Numbered from the stretch's first letter, positions 17,420 to 26,784 are shown. The stretch: DNA of 64,000 nucleotides from Chitinophagaceae bacterium (GCA_016721085.1 JADKJI010000027.1:6118-70117); one strand, 5' to 3'. The notes: generated by a model from the letters alone, not told the origin. Numbers and translations are program-made.

Positions 17420-17427
17420 TACCTTTG
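17420..17427 (+). promoter_or_regulatory. -7 promoter box TACCTTTG before the acyl-CoA dehydrogenase
   Basis: TAnnTTTG box 17 bases before the ATG at 17445, with a TTG at 17402 at about the right distance for the -33 element. It gives a leader of roughly ten bases. Confidence 0.55.
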
Positions 17428-17444
17428 CCTAAACTTATCTCTCT

Positions 17445-18623
17445 ATGGCGCAGGACTTATTTCAGTCTCCAGACTATTTCAATGTAGATGAACTACTTAC
17501 TGAAGAGCACAAGATGATCCGAGATACGGTTCGTGCTTATGTAAAGAAGGAAATCTCGCCTATTATTGAAGATTATGCCCAGCGGGCAGAATTCCCACAA
17601 CAGATTGTTAAGCAATTAGGCGAACTGGGTTGTTTCGGTCCCACTATTCCTGAACAATATGGGGGAGGTGGATTGGATTATATCAGCTACGGACTGATGA
17701 TGCAGGAATTGGAAAGAGGGGATAGTGGGGTGCGCTCTACAGCTTCAGTACAAGGATCTTTAGTGATGTTCCCCATTTATGAATATGGTAGCGAAGCACA
17801 GCGGATGAAATATCTTCCAAAATTGGCCAGTGGTGAATGGTTAGGTTGTTTTGGATTGACAGAACCAAATCATGGAAGTAATCCATCAGGAATGCTTACC
17901 AATATAAAAGATGCTGGTGATCATGTTATCCTGAATGGAGCCAAGATGTGGATCAGTAATGCCCCTTTCGCTCAGGTTGCAGTAGTTTGGGCAAAGGATG
18001 AAGAAGGTATTATTAGAGGTCTGGTAGTGGAAAGAGGAATGGAAGGATTTTCTACTCCAACCACTCACGGTAAATGGAGCCTTAGAGCCAGCGCTACTGG
18101 AGAATTGGTTTTTGATAATGTAAAAGTTCCTAAAGAGAATATATTCCCAAATGTAAAAGGTTTGAAAGGACCGCTTGGCTGTCTTACAAAAGCCCGTTAT
18201 GGAATAGCCTGGGGTGCAGTAGGGGCCGCCATGGATTGTTATGATACAGCGCTACGCTATGCAAAAGAGCGTATACAATTCGATCGTCCAATTGCAGGAT
18301 TCCAGTTACAGCAGAAAAAACTGGCTGAAATGGTTACAGAGATTACAAAAGCTCAATTACTCAACTGGCGAATGGGTGTATTGATGAATGAGCATAAAGT
18401 AACTCCACAACAAGTGAGCATGGCTAAAAGGAATGGTTGTGAAATAGCTACTCAAATAGCCCGCGATGCCAGGCAAATGCTGGGAGGAATGGGTATCACC
18501 GGTGAGTTCAGTATCATGCGTCACATGATGAACCTTGAAAGTGTGATAACTTATGAAGGAACTCATGATATTCATTTGTTGATAACGGGGATGGATGTGA
18601 CGGGGTTGAATGCGTTTAAGTAA
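17445..18623 (+). CDS. Glutaryl-CoA dehydrogenase-like acyl-CoA dehydrogenase
   Basis: 392 residues, the full length of the FAD acyl-CoA dehydrogenase family. Signatures: GCFGLTEPNHGSNPSGM (FAD/substrate loop), QFDRPIAGFQLQQKKLAEM, ARQMLGGMGITGE and the catalytic base Glu371 in TYEGTHDIHLLITG. The YEGTHDIH position and the ARYGIAWGAVGAAMDC stretch are characteristic of the glutaryl-CoA dehydrogenase branch, which oxidises and decarboxylates glutaryl-CoA to crotonyl-CoA in lysine and tryptophan breakdown. Together with the interrupted kynureninase at 2164-3468 this would fit tryptophan catabolism, but the genes are not linked. Confidence is high for the family, moderate for the substrate. Confidence 0.9.
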   Translation: MAQDLFQSPDYFNVDELLTEEHKMIRDTVRAYVKKEISPIIEDYAQRAEFPQQIVKQLGELGCFGPTIPEQYGGGGLDYISYGLMMQELERGDSGVRSTASVQGSLVMFPIYEYGSEAQRMKYLPKLASGEWLGCFGLTEPNHGSNPSGMLTNIKDAGDHVILNGAKMWISNAPFAQVAVVWAKDEEGIIRGLVVERGMEGFSTPTTHGKWSLRASATGELVFDNVKVPKENIFPNVKGLKGPLGCLTKARYGIAWGAVGAAMDCYDTALRYAKERIQFDRPIAGFQLQQKKLAEMVTEITKAQLLNWRMGVLMNEHKVTPQQVSMAKRNGCEIATQIARDARQMLGGMGITGEFSIMRHMMNLESVITYEGTHDIHLLITGMDVTGLNAFK

Positions 18624-18626
18624 TTC

Positions 18627-18820
18627 GAAATGTGAAATTTGAGGATTTGAATATTTGAAAATGAAATAGCCGGTAAATGATTGAGTAAATAATGAATTTC
18701 GTTTATTGGCTGTTTTATTTTCAAATTATCTAATTTTCACACTTTCAAATTAGTTTCCGCTGTTTATTTTCATTTCACAAATTTCCTCATTTCCAAATTC
18801 CCAAATTTTCAAATTCCCAA
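18627..18820. repeat. TTTGAAAAT-type element, copy 1
   Basis: Fills the gap between the acyl-CoA dehydrogenase and aroK. Left words (tgtgaaatttgagg, atatttgaaaatg), a conserved core from about 18656 (gaaatagccgg, attgagtaaata, tttattggctgttttatt) and right words (ttttcaaattcccaaa). The core and part of the right side match the reverse complement of the element at 38408-38659 over roughly 150 bases. It has no coding capacity. Confidence 0.8.
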
Positions 18821-19327
18821 ATGAGAATCTTCCTAATCGGCTTCATGGGCAGTGGTAAAACCCACTGGGGTAAGTTGCTCGGAGAGCATCTGCATCTTCC
18901 TTTCTATGACCTTGATGAGGTAATAGTACAGGTAGAGGAACAGCCCGTGACTGCGATATTCGAAGAGAAAGGGGAAGAGTATTTCAGGTTGCTGGAAAAG
19001 GACTTGCTGGAAGGGATTATAAATGATCATCCGGGATTGGTTTTGTCTTGTGGAGGCGGTACACCTTGCTTCTTTAATAATATTGATTTGATGAAGAAGG
19101 AGGGAACAGTGGTTTGGCTTAATACTTCTATCGATAAATTGACAGAAAGATTATTAAAGGAAAAAGCCAAAAGGCCTATTATAAAGAATGTAAGTGACGA
19201 TGCCCTTCATTCATTTATTCTAAAAAAGATGAACGATCGTAGACTGTATTACGAGCAAGCCGACGTTCATGTAGAGGAAGACGAAGCAACTATCGATTCA
19301 CTATTACAACAGATTTTACATGCATAA
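18821..19327 (+). CDS. aroK: Shikimate kinase
   Basis: 168 residues, normal for AroK. It phosphorylates shikimate at the 3-hydroxyl on the way to chorismate. The Walker A motif GFMGSGKT is at residues 7-14, followed by the substrate motif FYDLDEVI (Asp in DLD), EYFRLLEKDLL with the shikimate-binding Arg, and SCGGGTPC with the conserved Gly-Gly-Gly. The lid region has KAKRPIIKN with the conserved Arg. The ATG lies directly at the end of the upstream repeat element, so the promoter must be within or before that element. It overlaps the next gene by eight bases. Confidence 0.93.
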   Translation: MRIFLIGFMGSGKTHWGKLLGEHLHLPFYDLDEVIVQVEEQPVTAIFEEKGEEYFRLLEKDLLEGIINDHPGLVLSCGGGTPCFFNNIDLMKKEGTVVWLNTSIDKLTERLLKEKAKRPIIKNVSDDALHSFILKKMNDRRLYYEQADVHVEEDEATIDSLLQQILHA

Positions 19328-19715
19328 AGGTTTTTTACTTTCAGCAGCTATTTTGGGAGCAATTGCCGTTGGACTTGGAGCATTTGGCGCTCATGGATTA
19401 AAACAAATCGTTCCTGCTGAAACCATTACTACTTTCGATACCGGTGTTAAGTATCAGTTCTATCATGTATTTGCCCTCTTGATTACAGGAATTCTTTATG
19501 CTAGTTACCCAGTAAGAGCACTGCGAATTGCCGGAATTCTCTTTCTTGTAGGAATACTGTTTTTTAGTGGCTCCCTCTATGCTCTTACATTATTAAAAGC
19601 AACCGGAAGCGTGGGATTAGGGGGCGTTGGAATTATCACCCCAATAGGCGGACTATTCTTTATTGCTGGCTGGCTTTCTTTGTTCTTGGGAATCTGGAAA
19701 TCAAAAACCAATTAA
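19320..19715 (+). CDS. DUF423 family inner-membrane protein
   Basis: 131 residues with four hydrophobic segments: LLSAAILGAIAVGLGAFGAHG, split here after the first helix, VKYQFYHVFALLITGILY, a middle helix with FLVGILFFSGSLYAL, and GGLFFIAGWLSLFLGIW. The GAFGAHGL and FSGSLYAL motifs are diagnostic for DUF423 (YgdD-like). Function is unknown. Its ATG overlaps the aroK stop, so the two are translationally coupled. Its stop codon overlaps that of the convergent histidine kinase remnant. Confidence 0.88.
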   Translation: MHKGFLLSAAILGAIAVGLGAFGAHGLKQIVPAETITTFDTGVKYQFYHVFALLITGILYASYPVRALRIAGILFLVGILFFSGSLYALTLLKATGSVGLGGVGIITPIGGLFFIAGWLSLFLGIWKSKTN

Positions 19716-21665
19716 AGAGGACAAGTAAAAATGATTACACTTCCTGGGCCGCTTTGCACCTGGAAGTCGCCTCCTATACTTTCCATCCTACGTTTCATAT
19801 TGCTAAGTCCATTTCCAAATCGGCGTAATTTTTCCGTATCAATCCCAACACCATTATCGGCTACATGAATAATGAGCTTGGTCTTTGTGATAGTGATATC
19901 CAAATGCATTTCAGTTGCATGAGAATGTTTTAGGATGTTATTAAGCGATTCTTTTACACTCAGAAAAACATTCCTTCTTTTTTCACCCGACATCTCTATC
20001 TGTGGAATATTATCAGGTACTGATACTTTACAAACAACCGGAGTGCTTTCAAAATATTCAAGTGCATTGGAACGTAAATAGGCCACTAAACTCTCCAGAC
20101 TATCATTCGAACTCTTCATCGTCCAGATGATACTGTTCATTTTTCCAAGTAAGTCATTTGCCGAATTGGATATTTTTTCCAATTCAGGAAATGCCTGGTC
20201 TTTCATTTTTGTTTTTACAATTTCACTCATCAATCGGATGGCCGTCATACCCGAACCTAATTCATCATGCATATCAGCCGAAATACGGTCTCTTTCTTCC
20301 TGACGGGTAGTTACGATGGCAATTTGTTTCTCGAATTCCTGACGTTCATTTTCTAATTTCAATCTCTCCCTTTCTCTTACCCTTTCTGTTAAATCTCTTC
20401 TGTTCTTGAAGGCCAGGCCAGATAAGAAAAACACCAGTTCAAGCGCTACTCCCAATTCATAAAGGAATAGGCTGTTATTGAAGATATTGCTGGGTTTGGG
20501 AAAATCTGGATCCGGAACATTCCAAGAAGGATAAAATGGAGAAAAAAAGCAAGGCGATATTACCTGCCGCCAGATAATTGAGAAGGGTATCCTTCTTCTT
20601 GATACTATAAACAATGAAAACAATACCTATGAAGAACATGATTATCTTGATGATATAGTTCTCTAGTATGAAAAGGCTGATATAGTTATTGGTGAAAAAT
20701 AGATGCCACTGAATATCAGTAGTAATACCAGTAATAAGATTTCTGAAATTCGTAAGAACTTATCCAGTTCTTGATGGTCTTCTCTGGTATTGATAAAACT
20801 TCTTACGAAAATCAGATAAAAGATTACGCCTATCACCATTGTTGCAAAATCGAGGTATTCTTCGTAGAAGAAATAACTTTCATTGCTTTCAGAAGTACCA
20901 AACGATTTGAAAAATATCAGGATAGTGGAACAAAGGGCATAAAGTGAATAATAGACGAATTCCTTGTTTTTATTCTGAAGAAATACCGCCAGAGAATAAA
21001 AGATCATGAGTAACAAGATGCCGGAAATTACATAGGAAATGATGTCTAAAGGCTCTGCTCTTATTTTCTGAGTTTGTATCCAGTGCTTTAAGAAATCTTT
21101 TTCTACAAGTGCAGGAGTATAATTATTGGCATTGGTGCGGATAAAGTTGAATGAAGCATAAAATATTGCCTTTTCACCGGGATATAAGGAGATCGTTCTT
21201 CCTCCAGGATACAATTTGCTTTTGGTAACACTATCTGGCAAGGCTCGGAAAGTTGTTTTCATGGAATCAGGATGACCTTTATAAATCACCATGTTCCTAT
21301 AGTAAAAGCCGGGAGTGAAATAGACATCCTTTTTCACCTCCAGGTCGTTTTAAATATAAAACCTGAGTATCAAATTCTCTTCCATGATTTGTGCCGGAAC
21401 ATCCGGATGAAAATTTCTTGAATTTTGTTTTTGAAAAGGAAAGATTTAAAATCTGCTCTTCTGTAAGTCTCCCTGGAGCTGATTCTGCAAAACTGCTCTT
21501 CGGGTGAATATTCTGCCAAAACCGAACCGAAGAGGTTTTTATCCAAAGTGAATCAGGAATCTGTCCAACCACTTTGTAGCTGCTTCCAATAAAAACAAGA
21601 AGCAAAAGCAGCATTGCTTTTGAAGCATAAGAAGATAAAAACCGATGGTTGTTTGTCTTACCCAT
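19712..21665 (-). pseudogene. 7TM-DISM sensor histidine kinase, multiply disrupted
   Basis: A single ancestral gene spread over several frames. N-terminus: signal-like MGKTNNHRFLSSYASKAM, then an extracellular sensor part (LILRFYI and NDLEVKKDVYFTPGFYY), a 7TM block (LDIISYVISGILLLMIFYS, LDFATMVIGVIFYLIFVRS), and a HisKA_3-type kinase: RISADMHDELGSGMTAIRL with the phospho-His, NNILKHSHATEMHLDI (N box) and NGVGIDTEKLRRFGNGLSN (G box). Lesions I can place: an extra base in the T5 run 21428-21432 (A5 on the coding strand), a TAA at 21350-21352 where Lys is expected, a lost base in the A5 run 20695-20699, and one more shift around 20520-20570. Four lesions in one gene argue for real decay more strongly than elsewhere. 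Repaired, it would sense an external signal and control a LuxR-type regulator that is not in this window. Confidence 0.8.
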
Positions 21666-21787
21666 TAGCAGCGTTATGAAGTTGCCCCTTTTACTTGGCG
21701 TTGTAAAATACATTATTTGCCCGATTTCCTGCCCGCCGGGGGTGTTCAAAATACCGATTTCTTCCCCTTTTGTTTAAGGCAACTGCT

Positions 21788-21795
21788 TATCTTTG
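21788..21795 (+). promoter_or_regulatory. -7 promoter box TATCTTTG before ftsK
   Basis: Exact TAnnTTTG, five bases before the ATG at 21801, with TTTTG at 21768-21772 as a possible -33 element. It predicts a leaderless or nearly leaderless ftsK mRNA and fixes the start at 21801. Confidence 0.6.
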
Positions 21796-21800
21796 TGCGT

Positions 21801-24344
21801 ATGGCCAATCGCTTGAAGACCAATAAACGATCGTCCAAACCAGCCGCCGACCAATTGAAGCCTGAAAAGGAAGAGCAGGTTACGATGCGGCAACTGGTAA
21901 AAGATGAACGTACCCATAAGATAGCCGGCACTTTCTGTTTGCTGCTGGCCAGTTTCCTATTTATAGCTTTCAGTTCATATCTGTTTACCTGGAGGGAAGA
22001 TCAGGATAAGGTATTGAATCATGGCGCTTCTATATTGCTGCCTTCTGGCGCCATTAAAACAAATAACCTTCTCGGTAATATAGGGGCTTATATTTCCCAT
22101 CAGTTTTTTTATAATGGATTCGGACTTGCATCTTATTTCTTTTGCTCCCTCTTTTTTGTGATGGGCGCCAACTGGCTGTTTACCCGTAAAATATTTTCTG
22201 TTTGGAGAAATGTTCGGTATGTGATGATGGGGCTTCTTTTTTTCAGTGTAGTGTTATCCTTCATCTTCGCCAGAAACCATTTCCCATGGGGTGGAGCAGT
22301 AGGTGATATGGTGAGTGACTGGTTGGTGAAAATGCTGGGAAATATCGGTACAGCTGCTTTATTGATAGTAGGCGGACTAGCTTATTTTATATGGAGATTC
22401 AATCCGGTGTTTTCTGTTCCTGACTTTAAGCGAACAAAGACTTTAGAGGAACCAATAGTAGTAGATGGGGAAGAAGAGCTTGTTGAAATTGAAGCCGAGG
22501 AAGAAAAGAAAGTACCTGTAAAGCCTAATAAATTAAAGGGTGATAAGGTGATGAATGTTGTTCCTGTTGAAGAAGTTGAAACCCCAACAGATTTTAAAGT
22601 TGTAGTGAAAGAAGAACCAGTTGCTCCTATTGTACCTGTTGCAGCTGATATAAGAAAGAACCTGCAACAACAATTGGAAGATTCTGTAGAAGCTGCAGCA
22701 ATGCAAGAAGAAGTTCCTCCTGTAGTGATTCCTGAAAAGAAATCAAAACTACCACATGTAGATCTTGAACTTGAGATAAAATCTGTTCCTGTTCCGGAGC
22801 CAGAAGAAATTGTGATTGTTGACAAGCTTCCTGAAATGGAACCTTATGAACCAACATTAGACCTTCGTGATTATAAATATCCCACGCTTGATTTACTGGA
22901 GACCCATAGCAGTGATAAGATTGTTCAGGATACTTCTGAACTGGAATCGCACAAGAACCAGATCATCAATACCCTGAAGCATTATGATATCGCGATCCAG
23001 AAAATAAGTGCAACAGTAGGCCCAACTGTAACTTTATATGAAATCGTCCCTGCTCCAGGGGTTCGTATCTCCCGTATCAAGAATCTGGAAGACGATATTG
23101 CATTAAGTCTCGCAGCACTGGGTATACGAATTATCGCTCCAATTCCTGGTAAGGGTACCATTGGTATCGAGGTTCCCAATATCAAGAAGTCGATTGTAGG
23201 TATGAAGACTTTACTGGCTTCTGAGAAGTTCCAGTATAACACATTCAGTTTGCCAATAGCCATCGGGAAGAAGATCGATAATGAGAATTTCATTGTAGAC
23301 CTTACCACCATGCCGCACTTGCTGATGGCAGGTGCTACCGGACAAGGTAAATCTGTTGGAGTTAATGCCATACTTGTTTCTCTTCTATATAAGAAACATC
23401 CATCCCAACTGAAGTTTGTTTTGGTGGATCCAAAGAAAGTGGAGTTGAGTCTCTATAGAACCATTGAAAAACATTTTCTCGCAAAGTTACCCGGAGAAGA
23501 AGAAGCCATTATTACAGATACCAAGAAGGTTATCAATACCTTGAATGCACTTTGTATTGAAATGGATAACCGTTACGATTTGTTGAAGGAGGCCAGCGCC
23601 CGTAACATAAAAGAATATAACGAGAAATTTATCAAGAGGAAATTGAACCCGCAGAAAGGACATCAATTCCTTCCATTCATCGTTTTGGTGATTGATGAGT
23701 TCGCTGATTTAATCATGACCGCCGGTAAGGAAATTGAAATGCCAATAGCCCGTCTGGCGCAGCTGGCAAGGGCAGTTGGTATCCATCTTATCATTGCCAC
23801 TCAACGTCCTTCAGTAAATATCATTACAGGTACCATCAAAGCCAACTTCCCGGCTCGTATTGCATTTAAAGTTTCATCCAAGGTCGATTCAAGGACTATC
23901 CTTGATACCGGAGGAGCTGAACAGCTTATCGGTAAAGGTGATATGCTTATTTCCTATAATGGCGAACTTTCACGATTGCAGTGTGTATTCGTAGACACAC
24001 CGGAAGTAGAAAATGTTTGTGAGTTTATTGGAAACCAGCGTGGCTACCCTCAGGCCTTTCTTTTGCCAGAGTATATTGATGAGAAAGATCTGGAAGGCAA
24101 GGATTTTGACTTGAGTGACAGGGACCCATTGTTTGAGGATGCCGCCCGATTGATTGTGTCGAACCAGGTGGGATCCACTTCACTTATCCAAAGAAGGATG
24201 AAACTGGGCTATAACAGGGCAGGAAGGCTTATGGATCAACTGGAGGCAGCAGGGGTGGTTGGACCCAATCAAGGAAGTAAGGCAAGGGATGTGTTAATCA
24301 AGACAGATATTGACCTGGAGCAACATCTGCAGGCAATGGGTTAG
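21801..24344 (+). CDS. ftsK: DNA translocase FtsK/SpoIIIE
   Basis: 847 residues from the ATG at 21801; the longer upstream frame overlaps the promoter. Four membrane helices in the first 200 residues (for example GTFCLLLASFLFIAFSSYLF), then an acidic, Val/Pro/Glu-rich linker (about 220-370). The RecA-like motor follows, with Walker A GATGQGKS at residues 511-518, Walker B LVIDEFADLIM and PSVNIITGTIKANFPARIAF. A winged-helix gamma domain (LIQRRMKLGYNRAGRLMDQLE) closes the chain. It pumps chromosome termini through the division septum. It is followed by lolA, an order I know from other Bacteroidota. Confidence 0.95.
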   Translation: MANRLKTNKRSSKPAADQLKPEKEEQVTMRQLVKDERTHKIAGTFCLLLASFLFIAFSSYLFTWREDQDKVLNHGASILLPSGAIKTNNLLGNIGAYISHQFFYNGFGLASYFFCSLFFVMGANWLFTRKIFSVWRNVRYVMMGLLFFSVVLSFIFARNHFPWGGAVGDMVSDWLVKMLGNIGTAALLIVGGLAYFIWRFNPVFSVPDFKRTKTLEEPIVVDGEEELVEIEAEEEKKVPVKPNKLKGDKVMNVVPVEEVETPTDFKVVVKEEPVAPIVPVAADIRKNLQQQLEDSVEAAAMQEEVPPVVIPEKKSKLPHVDLELEIKSVPVPEPEEIVIVDKLPEMEPYEPTLDLRDYKYPTLDLLETHSSDKIVQDTSELESHKNQIINTLKHYDIAIQKISATVGPTVTLYEIVPAPGVRISRIKNLEDDIALSLAALGIRIIAPIPGKGTIGIEVPNIKKSIVGMKTLLASEKFQYNTFSLPIAIGKKIDNENFIVDLTTMPHLLMAGATGQGKSVGVNAILVSLLYKKHPSQLKFVLVDPKKVELSLYRTIEKHFLAKLPGEEEAIITDTKKVINTLNALCIEMDNRYDLLKEASARNIKEYNEKFIKRKLNPQKGHQFLPFIVLVIDEFADLIMTAGKEIEMPIARLAQLARAVGIHLIIATQRPSVNIITGTIKANFPARIAFKVSSKVDSRTILDTGGAEQLIGKGDMLISYNGELSRLQCVFVDTPEVENVCEFIGNQRGYPQAFLLPEYIDEKDLEGKDFDLSDRDPLFEDAARLIVSNQVGSTSLIQRRMKLGYNRAGRLMDQLEAAGVVGPNQGSKARDVLIKTDIDLEQHLQAMG

Positions 24345-24448
24345 TTTTTTGTTAATACACTCAACACCGATAAACCTTTCCATTCCTTTTCTCATCTTAT
24401 ATAACAATGGGTTTGAGATTGAAATACTTTCATATATTGTAATTCAGA

Positions 24449-24456
24449 TATATTTG
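24449..24456 (+). promoter_or_regulatory. -7 promoter box TATATTTG before lolA
   Basis: TAnnTTTG, 27 bases before the lolA ATG. It suggests lolA has its own promoter in the 139-base gap after ftsK. Confidence 0.5.
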
Positions 24457-24483
24457 CAGACCCCTAACTAATAACGACCTAGA

Positions 24484-25146
24484 ATGAAAAAAGTATACCT
24501 ATCCCTGCTTGTCATATTATTTGCATCTGCCAGCCAGGCTCAGAATAATAGTTTAGGTAACAGTGATCCGGAAGCAAAGAAAATCCTGGATGCTGTTAGT
24601 GCTAAATTCAAAACCTATAAAGGAGTTCAGGCAGTTTTCACTTTAATCGCTGAAGACAGCAAAGGGAAAGTACAGGGTAATAAAAAAGGAACTGTTTTCA
24701 TGAAAGGAAACAGGTATAAAGTTATCATTACAGGACAGGAGATATTCTGTGATGGAACTACTATCTGGACATATGATAAAGCTGCCAATGAGGTTACAAT
24801 TACTTCAGTGGACCCTTCTGCTAATAGCATTACTCCTCAAAAGTTGTTTACAAATTTTTACGACAAGGATTTCCTCTATAAACTTAATGGTGAAAAAACA
24901 CAAGCTGGTAAGAAAGTGCAGGAAATTGAACTGACTCCAACTGATAAATCAAGAAACTTCCATAAAGTATATCTAACTGTTGATAAGGCGTCCCAATCAA
25001 TTGTAAGTACCAAAATATTGGAGAAGGGTGGAAATAAGTTCAGCTATATCGTTAACACTTTTAATGGTAAGGCAAATCTTACTGATGCTTCATTCGTATT
25101 TGATAAAGCAAAGTATCCAGGTGTAGATGTAGTGGATCTGAGGTAA
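24484..25146 (+). CDS. lolA: Outer-membrane lipoprotein carrier LolA-like protein
   Basis: 220 residues with a signal peptide (MKKVYLSLLVILFASASQAQ), so periplasmic. LolA-like unclosed beta-barrel: DPEAKKILDAVSAKFKTYKG at the start of the mature chain, KGTVFMKGNRYKVIITGQEI, CDGTTIWTYDKAANEVTIT, and FHKVYLTVDKASQSIVSTKI. It ferries lipoproteins from the inner to the outer membrane in a hydrophobic cavity. It lies downstream of ftsK and is closed by a strong hairpin terminator. Confidence 0.88.
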   Translation: MKKVYLSLLVILFASASQAQNNSLGNSDPEAKKILDAVSAKFKTYKGVQAVFTLIAEDSKGKVQGNKKGTVFMKGNRYKVIITGQEIFCDGTTIWTYDKAANEVTITSVDPSANSITPQKLFTNFYDKDFLYKLNGEKTQAGKKVQEIELTPTDKSRNFHKVYLTVDKASQSIVSTKILEKGGNKFSYIVNTFNGKANLTDASFVFDKAKYPGVDVVDLR

Positions 25147-25164
25147 TTATGTTTAAATAAATTG

Positions 25165-25204
25165 AAAACGGTCAGTAAGTGCTTGAAACTTACTGACCGT
25201 TTTT
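25165..25204 (+). terminator. Terminator between lolA and ubiX
   Basis: 16-bp perfect stem (aaaacggtcagtaagt and its complement), 7-base loop, T-rich tail. It lies between convergent genes and the A/T ends allow function in both directions. Confidence 0.85.
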
Positions 25205-25221
25205 ATTTTATTTAGCGATTC

Positions 25222-25794
25222 TTATTCCTGATCTTCAGTTTCACCCCACCTGTATGTCTTAAGTTGTAATCCCGCCAGATCCAGTACCCTGTCCACCACC
25301 GTATCAGCAACAGCTTCCAGGGTTGTTGGCTTACTATAGAAAGAAGGGGTTGCAGGGCATATTATTCCGCCTGCAAGGGTCACGGTCTCCATATTTCTGA
25401 TATGAATAAGGTTGTAGGGGGTATCTCTTACAACACAAATCAGTTTTCTTCTTTCTTTCAGAATAACATCGGCAGCCCTTGTAATAAGGTCGTTCGACAC
25501 CCCGGTTGCAATGCGGCCCAATGTGCCCATAGAACAGGGTGCAATTATCATTGTCTGGAAGCGTCCAGAACCTGAGGCAAAAGGAGCCATAAAATCCATG
25601 GTACTATGAAAAGAGAAGGGGTAATCCTTATAGGTTTCGTCGCCTAATTCGGTCTGCCACACCATCTGGGCATTTGTGGTCATAATGACAGCAAGCTCCT
25701 GCCATTGATCCCGAACTGTTAAAAGTTTATCCATTAGCCTCTTTGCATAGAGGGCGCCGCTCGCTCCAGTTACTGCCAACACAATTTTGTGCAT
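25222..25794 (-). CDS. ubiX: UbiX-family flavin prenyltransferase
   Basis: 190 residues. The N-terminal VLAVTGASGALYAKRLM is the phosphate-binding loop; FASGSGRFQTMIIAPCSMGT, LGRIATGVSNDLITRAADV and LKERRKLICVVRDTP are diagnostic for UbiX. The enzyme makes prenylated FMN from FMN and dimethylallyl phosphate for UbiD-type decarboxylases. No ubiD is in the window. It is divergent from the thioredoxin-like gene with only 38 bases between the two start codons. Confidence 0.93.
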   Translation of the reverse strand: MHKIVLAVTGASGALYAKRLMDKLLTVRDQWQELAVIMTTNAQMVWQTELGDETYKDYPFSFHSTMDFMAPFASGSGRFQTMIIAPCSMGTLGRIATGVSNDLITRAADVILKERRKLICVVRDTPYNLIHIRNMETVTLAGGIICPATPSFYSKPTTLEAVADTVVDRVLDLAGLQLKTYRWGETEDQE

Positions 25795-25832
25795 GTATTT
25801 GAGTTATTTTTACAGAGATAACAAATTTAGAT

Positions 25833-26363
25833 ATGCAAACACTCAAACTCGTTTTTTTGTTGGCCGGATGGCTCGTATTTTCCAATTTCAGCAAGGCTCC
25901 AGAGCCTTTAGAGAAAACCCAGTGGCTTACACTAGCGGAGGCTATGGAAAAGATGAAAATTGAAAAAAGGCCTATCCTCATTGATCTGTATACCGATTGG
26001 TGCGGCTGGTGTAAAGTGATGGATAAAAAAACCTACACAAATAAAAATGTTAGTCAATATCTGGCAGCAAAATTCTATCCGGTAAAGATTGATGCTGAAA
26101 GTAAGGGCGCCTATACTTTTAATGGCAAGACTTATAATTTCAATGCAAAGTATAAGACCAATGAATTCGCATTGTATCTAACACAAGGACAACTTTCATA
26201 TCCAACAACGGTAATTATTCCTGTTGATGGTAGTGAACCACAGGCAATTCCAGGTTATCTGGAACCAAAGGATTTTGAATTGATAGTAAAATATTTTGGA
26301 GAGGGACATTTTGGAAGAACGGCTTTCAATAGTTATCAAAAAAGCTTCAAACCAAGTTGGTGA
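25833..26363 (+). CDS. Exported thioredoxin-fold protein with WCGWC motif
   Basis: 176 residues. The N-terminal hydrophobic segment (LKLVFLLAGWLVFSNFS) acts as a signal or anchor. The thioredoxin fold follows with Cys57 and Cys60 in DLYTDWCGWCKVMDKKT, then YFPVKID-like strand residues and the cis-Pro in LSYPTTVIIP. The insertion with AYTFNGKTYNFNAKYKTNEF is typical of thioredoxin_7/DUF255-like exported proteins of Bacteroidota. Likely role: thiol-disulfide exchange in the periplasm. It is monocistronic, with a terminator directly after. Confidence 0.85.
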   Translation: MQTLKLVFLLAGWLVFSNFSKAPEPLEKTQWLTLAEAMEKMKIEKRPILIDLYTDWCGWCKVMDKKTYTNKNVSQYLAAKFYPVKIDAESKGAYTFNGKTYNFNAKYKTNEFALYLTQGQLSYPTTVIIPVDGSEPQAIPGYLEPKDFELIVKYFGEGHFGRTAFNSYQKSFKPSW

Positions 26364-26381
26364 TATTTATGAACGAATTAG

Positions 26382-26408
26382 AAACCGGATTTTATCCGGT
26401 TTTTTTTA
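26382..26408 (+). terminator. Terminator of the thioredoxin-like gene
   Basis: Stem aaaccggat/atccggttt with a TTT loop and a run of T. Confidence 0.75.
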
Positions 26409-26409
26409 T

Positions 26410-26743
26410 GTCCTTTTGCAACCACAATTAGTACCAATTCGTCTATTAATTGGTTTTTCATAGGATATTGGATTAATAACGGGCTGAATTTCTATTCTGG
26501 CCCTTTTTTATACCTGTAGAGTTACGACTACATTTCGCAACCGTTTGCGTATTACAAAAACCAATTGAGTATGAATAAGATGATTGACTTTAGTCAATTT
26601 AATGGTAAATGGGTAAAATCTTTTTTTTATCAGCCTATTGTTACAACTTCAACAACATATATTTGATTTTTCATAGGATAAGGTTTAATGGTTAATGGTA
26701 TTTGATTAGTGCAGCCCCGCCTCAAAGCGGGGCGCTTTTTTTT
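26410..26743 (+). ncRNA. Candidate small RNA region
   Basis: There is no coding frame here, yet the region ends in a strong terminator of its own (26711-26743) although the upstream gene already has one. A 14-base sequence (TTTTTCATAGGATA) occurs twice, at 26454-26467 and 26667-26680. The first copy is followed by a weak hairpin and T run (26481-26509), the second by the strong one. Hairpins ttgac-ttta-gtcaa (26584-26597) and accaatt/aattggt (near 26431-26453) are also visible. One reading is one or two small RNAs. I do not recognise tmRNA, 6S, RNase P or SRP RNA in it. Confidence 0.25.
26711..26743 (+). terminator. Strong terminator without an upstream gene
   Basis: GC-only stem gccccgc/gcggggc with a 6-base loop and eight T. 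The nearest plus-strand gene ends 350 bases earlier and has its own terminator, so this one implies another transcript. Confidence 0.8.
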
Positions 26744-26754
26744 AGTAAAGGCAT

Positions 26755-26784
26755 AAAAAAACCCGGACATTGAAGACCGGGTTT
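26755..26784 (-). terminator. Terminator of the alpha-oxoamine synthase gene
   Basis: On the minus strand: stem aaacccgg/ccgggttt followed by a T7 run, 20 bases after the stop codon. Confidence 0.8.

Noticed and set aside
22382..22857. Ser/Thr-rich open frame antisense to ftsK
   Set aside because: It arises from the Glu/Val/Pro-rich linker codons of FtsK read backwards.
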